Below are positions 10,401-15,346 of a DNA stretch of 15,346 nucleotides, piece by piece. Below the pieces are notes generated by a model. It was not told the origin of the DNA and did no database searches. It saw nothing but the letters and a program-made list of their open reading frames with translations. This DNA is from Cochliopodium minus (taxonomy: Eukaryota; Discosea; Himatismenida; Cochliopodiidae): assembly GCA_024220525.1 (NCBI GenBank), contig JAMYWO010000043.1:194461-209806 (forward strand), given 5' to 3'. Numbering within the stretch: position 1 is the first letter of the stretch; each line of letters starts with the position of its first letter. Both the position numbers and the translations under genes were made by a program.

Positions 10401-10964
10401 TGTGGTAAAATAAAATAAAAAAAAATTAAAAAAAAAATTAAAAAAATAAAAAATGAAAAAAAAAATTTAAAAAATAATAAAAATTATTTTTTAAAAGGGA
10501 AAACAATGCTACAAACTACCTTGTCTGAGACATATGTTAATTACTATTTCGTGGAGTTTTTGTTGAAAAATGGAGCTGATCCAAACTTGAGATTCGATGG
10601 AGATCAGCCGAGGGGAGAGAACTTTGGGGAGAATAGCTTTCACATTGCTTGTAAAAACGAAAACGTCCATGCAGAAATCTTCATTTTGCTTATGAACTAT
10701 TCTGTTGATGTGGATGCTCGTGATTCTCCTATTACTGACGGTAAATCTGGTTTTGACTTTTTGAAAGAAAGAAAAAAGGAAGATCTCGTTTGTTTTTTGA
10801 AGGATATCCGAGATGGTTTGATTACTAGACCTTTTTGGACTCCTTTTACTAACAGATATTTCAACCTTTTTCATATTATTTACTGCTTTTTGTTGTGTAT
10901 TGGTGTATTTAGTCCCAAATTTCCAAAGAACTTGAACTACAGGATTCTTGGCTTTTTGGTATGA
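7454..10964 (+). CDS. PH domain-ankyrin repeat protein, complete, eight exons including an 8-nt microexon
   Basis: Probable phosphoinositide-binding adaptor; no named ortholog is recognised. Exons 7454-7508, 7598-7605, 7691-7774, 8133-8938, 9207-9412, 9816-9971, 10228-10404, 10498-10964 keep frame throughout and give 652 residues. The PH domain spans about 17-127: IIKEGYLYKKKVKKNWKMRWFEL, then KVLKGKITL, and the closing helix with the hallmark Trp in TTWMKEI (W118). Ankyrin-type repeats follow: GGANVNAS and KPLHVAC (about 141-200), SPLHIACENP (about 357-366), LVNSAGQMAI, GKTMLQTTL, LLKNGADPNLR and NSFHIACKN. A Ser/Asn/Gly-rich, probably disordered linker with SP and TP sites separates the first ankyrin block from the rest (about 205-350). 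Near the C-terminus a hydrophobic stretch FHIIYCFLLCIGVF could be a membrane or buried helix. The start sits in ACCACCATG. The exon 6 donor could be GTTTTA instead of GTAAAA, which would slightly shorten the exon. Confidence 0.85.
7598..7605 (+). other. 8-nt microexon of the PH-ankyrin gene
   Basis: GTTATTTG, flanked by TTTAG and GTATGT. With the last G of exon 1 it encodes Gly-Tyr-Leu, the start of PH strand 1 (EGYLYKK). Skipping it shifts the frame and reaches a stop within exon 3, so the protein needs it. Confidence 0.85.
7775..8132. other. Intron 3 of the PH-ankyrin gene (358 nt)
   Basis: Donor GTAAAA, acceptor AATAG. The PH domain reads straight across it (FEKTQ to NKKVLKG), so no exon is missing. 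The interior is AT-rich with no repeat, RNA gene or coding signal. Confidence 0.85.
9413..9815. other. Intron 5 of the PH-ankyrin gene (403 nt), T-rich with internal direct repeats
   Basis: Donor GTAAAA after ...AAGGTTTTGG, acceptor ATGCAG. Between them the coding strand is almost wholly T with A, and it stays open in one frame as a Phe/Ile/Tyr string that mimics a membrane protein. A 37-bp segment at 9477-9513 recurs at 9548-9584, and a related version lies near 9737-9775. Splicing joins VLD to LLVNSAGQ and restores the ankyrin repeat. Confidence 0.88.
9972..10227. other. Intron 6 of the PH-ankyrin gene (256 nt), A-rich
   Basis: Donor GTAAAA, acceptor GTATAG. The coding strand is A-rich, opposite to the preceding intron, with degenerate repeats of an AAAATAAAATAATGAAAA-type unit between about 10040 and 10130. 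No coding signal. Confidence 0.8.
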
Positions 10965-11086
10965 AAGGGAGGAAAAAAGTTGAAGAGGGAAAAAAATATT
11001 ATTAATTATTTAATTTTATTTGTATAAAAAAAAATAATATTTAAAATAAATTTTTTTAGTTTGTTTAAATATGTTTATTCGTTTCT

Positions 11087-13292
11087 TTAATTGGCAGTAA
11101 GAGATATGAAAACTTTTCTTCCTTCCATTTTGAGACTGAGAGCCTTTTCAGAAAGAGAAACGTACTCTTTAGCTTGATTCTCCAAAAACTTTATTTTGGG
11201 TTGGGTGTCTTGCAAAATGTTCATCAACTCTTTTTTTTTGTTCTTGAAATGAGAATGAGTGTTTTCTAACTGTATGGATAATTGTAATTCGTTTTGGATG
11301 GTTGAAACAGTACGTTTTAAAAAATGTTCAGAAGATTGAATTCCCAAAATCTCCTTCATTTTTTTGGAGAAAAGAGAGTCGAGTGTTTGTTGGATTGCGT
11401 CTGTCCATATGTCTATTTGGGTTTCGTCTACTTTCAAAATGGAAAGAGGAGTCATTTGGCTCAAACTCAATGAAAGCATATCGTTACTTTGTGAAACAGA
11501 AAGTTCTAAACAAAAATAAAATAAAAAATAAAACAATTTAAAAAATAAAACAATTTAAAAATGAAAAAATTTTTTTACCTTTTTTTCTTTGTTGTAAAAA
11601 AGCATCCAATTCTTTCAAGTCATTAACAAAATTTCTTCTGAATTTAGGATCAGAAAGGAGAGTAGCACGAGTGTTCTTTTTCGCCTTAACTCCAAAATCC
11701 AAAACATGAACAACATCCTCCATATTGTCCCCTCCGACCATCTGTATGTCCCAATTGATTTTTTGGGAATTGTTTTGATTAACAAGCTCATCTTCTAATT
11801 TAATATCCCAATTAATCTTTTGGTTATCATTAATGGAAGGGTTGTCATTAAAAACGAAAGTATTTTCAATGTTATTCTCAACAGTTTCCAATTTAATATC
11901 CCAATTTATCTTTTGATTATCATTTATGGAAGAATCGTTAATACTTGAAATATTTTCATCATTAGATTCTAATTTTATGTCCCAATTGGTTCCCTGGTTA
12001 TTTTCTTCAACAAAATTTAAAATTATTCTCAGAATTTTTATTGTGAGAATTTTTTTTTACTTTCATGAGTAGAAGAAACAACAACATCAGAAAAATCAAC
12101 CTCATCAACAATCTCCTCATTCCCAAACTTCAAAACCCTGGCCAAAAAAACGCAAACGAGAGAAGTATCAACAGAAACTTGAGGGTTTGAATTATAATCA
12201 ATGAAAGACTTGTAAAAAGCAAGACAATTTTCAATGAGAGAATCTCTTTGGAGGATTTCGACTACTTGGAGGTAAAGAGAGGGGAGTTTGGTGTCTGCCA
12301 TCTCCTTTAATTCTTTCTCTACGTCCTTGCCCTCTATCTCCAACTCTTTGCATCTGTTTTTGTATTGTTGGAGATGGTTGTTCGCTTCTTTTTTGTTTTG
12401 GGTTTCTTTTCTTTCCGTTTCTATCATTTGTTTCTGTGCTTTCTTCATCGTTTTCGTCAAATTTGGGCTTTCGAAAAAAAATTAAAACGAAATTACTTTT
12501 TGGGAATTTGTTGATCATAAACATTATTGTTCAAAAAAAAAAAAATTTCCAGTTATATTTAGTGTTTAAAATTTTATTTTATATTTTTATATTTTTGATG
12601 TTTTGGTTTTTTTATATTTAATTTTTTGAGTGTATTTGATTTTTTGAGGAAATGGATTGATTGATTATTTTTCTTTTTTTTTTTTTACATTTCATATTTT
12701 ATGTTTTGAAGTATTATTTGCGCAGCTTCTGTCAAAAAAAGATTATCTTTCTGATATTTCTGTATCAATTTGTCCAATTGATATAGATTCAATGATTTAT
12801 AATTTCCAAACATTGTTTTTCCTGTATCTTCTTCCTTTTCCAACATCTTTTCAAATTCTTTCATCAAATTGATATAATTCGCTTTATTCAAACAAAAATT
12901 TATTTGAATAATTATTATTATCATTTCAGAGAATTATAAATTTTTCCTTACATTTTGATTCGAATTTGAATTTCTCAAATTCTATTTTTGTTTCATTTTG
13001 TACTTCTCTCAAAAGATTGTTCCCTATTTGCAAATTATTATTTGAATATTCAAGAAATTATTGAGAATATTCATATTTTTTTTTACAGTCTGGTGGCACT
13101 TGTTTTCTATCTATCAACCAAATTAGAAATTTGTTGAAATTTAATTCAAGAGGCAAATCTGATTCTTTTCTTTCAGTTCCTTCTTCTATTTTCTAAAAAA
13201 GAAAATTTCGTGAGTAAAATATTGAAGTTAATAATCATTATTTTTTAAGATTGCTGCCCAACCTTTATTCCAAAAAATGATCCATCACTCAT
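11087..13292 (-). CDS. cdk5rap3: CDK5RAP3/C53 (LZAP) ortholog, UFM1-ligase adaptor and ER-phagy receptor, complete, seven exons
   Basis: Component of the UFL1-UFBP1 UFM1 ligase complex at the ER, acting in ribosome-stall-linked ER-phagy. Exons (minus strand): 13292-13263, 13192-13087, 13023-12952, 12881-12689, 12467-12061, 12004-11579, 11505-11087; 550 residues. Seen: LNFNKFLIWLIDRKQVPPDW (the family's LLDWLVDRR region), SNYINLMK, KDNLFLTEAAQIILQNIKYEIPNL (compare VRNVNYEIPSL), a long coiled coil, then an Asn/Asp-rich disordered segment with W277, W304, W335 and W354 in (I/T)NWDI contexts, and the C-terminal helical part (RRNFVNDLKELDAFLQQRKKELSVSQ). In known C53 this disordered region carries IDWG shuffled ATG8-interacting motifs that bind ATG8 and UFM1; here the core is NWD(I). 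The weak point is exon 1 (ten residues, MSDGSFFGIK), because its donor is GTTGGG. An upstream ATG exon is required, since exon 2 has no Met and an in-frame stop precedes it. Confidence 0.92.
11738..12000 (-). repeat. Repeat region coding for four NWDI motifs of C53
   Basis: Within exon 6, four copies of a block centred on NWDIKLE or NWDIQMV. The second and third copies share INDNQKINWDIKLE and are spaced 31 residues (93 nt) apart. The DNA copies are similar but not identical, consistent with duplication followed by divergence. Confidence 0.85.
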
Positions 13293-13612
13293 TTTTTTAT
13301 TTTTTTGAAATCTAGAAATATCTATTTTTATTTGAGTATAATAAGATAATCATTAAATCATTCATGACAAATCAAAAAGTAAAATTATTTGCCTCAATTA
13401 AAATAAATATTTTTTAAATAGGGATGTCCAAAAATATTACAACAGTTCAAATTTTGTTAGTAAAAATATTATATCCGCTAACAAAGTTGTAATATTTGGA
13501 CATGTCTAAAATATAAATATCATGATGAATTACAATCTTTTTTGCGCAAAAAATTTTAAATTAAAATCGCAATCTTTCTCTTCATTTTAATTTTTATAAA
13601 GAAAAAAAGAAA
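13293..13612. other. Intergenic region between divergent C53 and PqaA-like genes (320 bp)
   Basis: Holds both promoters. The only structured content is the inverted-repeat element at 13419-13508. The remainder is AT-rich, with an AAATTTTAAATTAAAAT stretch near 13550-13567. No RNA gene is seen. Confidence 0.7.
13419..13508. mobile_element. Short inverted-repeat element with TA flanks, MITE-like (Tc1/mariner type suggested)
   Basis: Left arm 13421-13443 begins GGGATGTCCAAAAATATT. The right arm 13486-13506, read on the other strand, begins GACATGTCCAAATATT. The arms match over about 20 bases apart from a two-base mismatch near the tip and a two-A length difference. A second inner pair, TTTGTTAG (13453-13460) and CTAACAAA (13478-13485), extends the hairpin, leaving a 17-nt loop. 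TA dinucleotides lie at both outer borders (13419-13420, 13507-13508), as in Tc1/mariner target duplications, although TA is common by chance in such AT-rich DNA. It is non-coding, 86 bp without the flanks. Alternative: a simple hairpin-forming regulatory or terminator-like palindrome. Confidence 0.6.
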
Positions 13613-15346
13613 ATGAAGAAATTAAACCTTGTTTGTTATCTTTTTTGTTTCCTTTCATTGATAAACGTATATTTTTTCTTGAAACAAATTGATTTTTCTT
13701 TATAATCAAAAAATATTTTTAAATATTCTTTATTGTGAAAAGATCACATATTGTTATTCGAGAACACCACTTGATGATTATGTTGATGAAAAAGATCCAG
13801 TTGAGAGATTTGAGTAAATATTCTCCACAATAAAATTCATTCTTAAATTCATTTTATCAAACAAAAATATAGCATAATCCGTTCAAGCAAAGAAGATGGA
13901 TATACTTTCTACTTGTTGAATGTTACATCTCAAGTATGGTTGACATCCAAACAAAGCGACAGGCCAACATGGGTTCATTATCTTCAAGTATGCATACCAA
14001 CAAAACCAACAGGTATTCAATAATAAGAAAGAGAATAACAAAATTCATAAAATTATTAATCAGATACATCAATGAAATAACAATTATACTCAATAAACCA
14101 AAATCTATTCAAATTTTAAAAGCAAATTCTGCTTTGTTGTACATTACTGGAGGAAGTAATGCAGCCAATCCACCAACCAATTTGGATCAAAAAATCAAGT
14201 TTCTTTGTCTATCTTCTCAAACAGTAGGTAAATCAAAAATCTTTCTCTAAACTTTTAAGCTTTTAATCTTTTAAATTTTTTTTTTAGCTGCACTACTTCA
14301 TCAAGTACCCAATCAACCAACCATTTTCGAAAAGTAAAAAAACTTTCTAGTTTACAATTTTGATATCTCTTTTTAAATTCCTTATTTAAGTGATGGAGTT
14401 CCAAGATCTGAAGATAATTTGATTACTTACGTAAATTTTTTCTTTCTTGAAATATTTTTTAAAAACATTTTTTTATTTCAAAGACATGGAGAAGGTTCAT
14501 CAATGAGTCAGGAAGTGTATTCATCTTTTTTAATTAGAAATTTAGTTTTTAAAAAGTTCAATAATTAATTCACAAAAAAGGATCCTAATTGGTTGGCTCA
14601 ACTTCCAATGACTAAATCTGCAGTTGTTGCGATGGACACGATTCAAAATTTTACCAATTCTTTGGCAGATATTCCAAGAGTGGAGAAGTTTGTTGTGACT
14701 GGAGCAAGTAAAAGAGGTAAATTAGAAAATAAAATTTTACTCTCCTTTTTATTATTCTCAATTTTAACGTTTCATTAATATTTCTTTTCAATTTTATATT
14801 AGGATGGACTACTTGGTTAACTGTACTTTTAAGTTTTTAAATTTCATCTTAAAATGTTAAAAAATCAATATTTAATGATAGGGTATTGTTGATGAAAGAG
14901 TTGTTGGAATGTAATCTCCCTTTTTTAAAGTTTTATTTTTAATTCTTTCTTTTTTTTTATTTTATAATAAGTGTTCCAATGGTTATTCCAATTTTGAACA
15001 TGGTAAGTTATTAAAAAATCATCTTTTTTGTATCGATCCAAATTGATTCCCTTTTCATAAAAATAGCGTAAAAAAAAAAAGATTGTTAAGGATATTTTAA
15101 TTTACAAAAAGATTAATCTCAAATATTATAATTTTAAATTATAAATCAACAGCTCCTCAGTTCCAAGATCAATACAGGTAACCAAAATTTTTTGAAATAA
15201 TGATTTGTATCTTTTTATTTACTTCTTATTTTTTTTTTAGGTCATTGGGAAATTTTAGTTACGCACTCAAAGATTATGTTAATCAAGGAATTATGGATTT
15301 TATGGATTCCAAACAATTTCAAGAATTGAGCGAAATTGTAGATCCA
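13613..15346 (+). CDS. Secreted PqaA/AprA-family (PhoPQ-activated pathogenicity-related) protein, 5' part, many small exons
   Basis: Exons: 13613-13666, 13743-13813, 13873-14012, 14123-14227, 14288-14333, 14391-14430, 14484-14516, 14581-14716, 14803-14822, 14882-14910, 14972-15002, a disputed join, 15153 or 15161-15177, and 15241 onward past the window. The first exon is a signal peptide (MKKLNLVCYLFCFLSLIN), so the product enters the secretory route. Seen in order: TPLDDYVDEKDP, TFYLLNVTSQVWLT, ANSALLYITGGSN, HQVPNQPTIF, LPMTKSAVVAMDTIQ, VVTGASKRGWTTWLT (alpha/beta-hydrolase elbow with the presumed nucleophile Ser), DERVVGIVPMVIPILNM and QYRSLGNFSYALKDYV. This family includes bacterial PqaA and, from memory, Dictyostelium AprA, a secreted proliferation repressor; whether this one signals or hydrolyses is unknown. 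About 280 residues are visible and the C-terminal part is missing. All joins before 15002 keep frame. Confidence 0.9.
14803..14822 (+). other. 20-nt exon of the PqaA-like gene
   Basis: Flanked by ATTAG and GTACTT. It encodes the WTTWLT part of the family's GASKRGWTTWLT block, with the first codon (Gly) split across the preceding intron. It is required for the conserved motif to be continuous. Confidence 0.88.
15067..15067 (+). other. Candidate single-nucleotide exon (C) of the PqaA-like gene
   Basis: The base C at 15067 is preceded by AAATAG and followed by GTAAAA, the commonest donor in the window. Exon 11 ends in phase 0 (ATG at 15000-15002), while the acceptor at 15151-15152 needs one extra base to read CT CCT CAG in frame. 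Adding C gives LNMPPQFQDQYRSLG. The alternative acceptor at 15159-15160 keeps frame without it but loses three residues. Confidence 0.4.

Noticed and set aside
10509-10874. Minus-strand open frame of 121 residues
   Set aside because: Antisense shadow of the last PH-ankyrin exon. The sense frame has ankyrin motifs and joins in frame to earlier exons.
12231-12524. Minus-strand open frame of 97 residues, charged
   Set aside because: Alternate frame of C53 exon 5. The correct frame gives YEIPNL and the coiled coil, and joins in phase with both neighbours.
13613-15346. Bacterial contamination or recent transfer suggested by a PhoPQ-activated family gene
   Set aside because: The gene is cut by at least twelve introns with the same GTAAA-type donors as its neighbours, so it is a resident eukaryotic gene.

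Overview
The window is nuclear DNA from an AT-rich, intron-rich eukaryotic microbe, most likely an amoeboid protist. The evidence is spliced genes with short GT-AG introns (donors mostly GTAAAA or GTAAAT; most introns 55-270 nt, a few longer), no bacterial operon structure, and a gene set of a Rho GTPase, kynurenine 3-monooxygenase, Qb-SNAREs, ALG10, a PH-ankyrin protein, CDK5RAP3/C53 and a PqaA/AprA-family protein. TAA and TGA are the stops seen and the standard code fits every exon. The species or phylum cannot be fixed from the sequence. The PqaA/AprA match recalls Dictyostelium, but the intron density is higher than is usual there.

Layout: (1) 1-284, minus: N-terminal part of a Rho/Rac-type small GTPase, cut by the window edge. 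(2) 435-2943, minus: complete five-exon kynurenine 3-monooxygenase. (3) 3122-4045 and 4243-5390, plus: a tandem pair of paralogous tail-anchored Qb-SNAREs of the NPSN/SNAP-25-N type, sharing two intron positions and differing in a third. (4) 5499-7067, plus: complete four-exon ALG10 glucosyltransferase. (5) 7454-10964, plus: eight-exon PH-ankyrin protein whose PH domain needs an 8-nt microexon. (6) 11087-13292, minus: seven-exon CDK5RAP3/C53, the UFMylation and ER-phagy factor, with four INWDI-type motifs in its disordered region. (7) 13419-13508: a short inverted-repeat element flanked by TA, in the promoter region between divergent genes. (8) 13613-15346, plus: 5' part of a secreted PqaA/AprA-family protein broken into many tiny exons, one possibly a single nucleotide.

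The genes do not form one pathway. Several touch the endomembrane system: ALG10 builds the ER N-glycan donor, C53 acts in ER quality control, the SNAREs act in fusion, and the PqaA-like product enters the secretory route. This looks like ordinary gene density rather than a functional cluster. Exon joins were derived by hand from reading frame, GT-AG signals and family similarity recalled from memory. All joins keep frame, and six of the eight genes are complete from ATG to stop.
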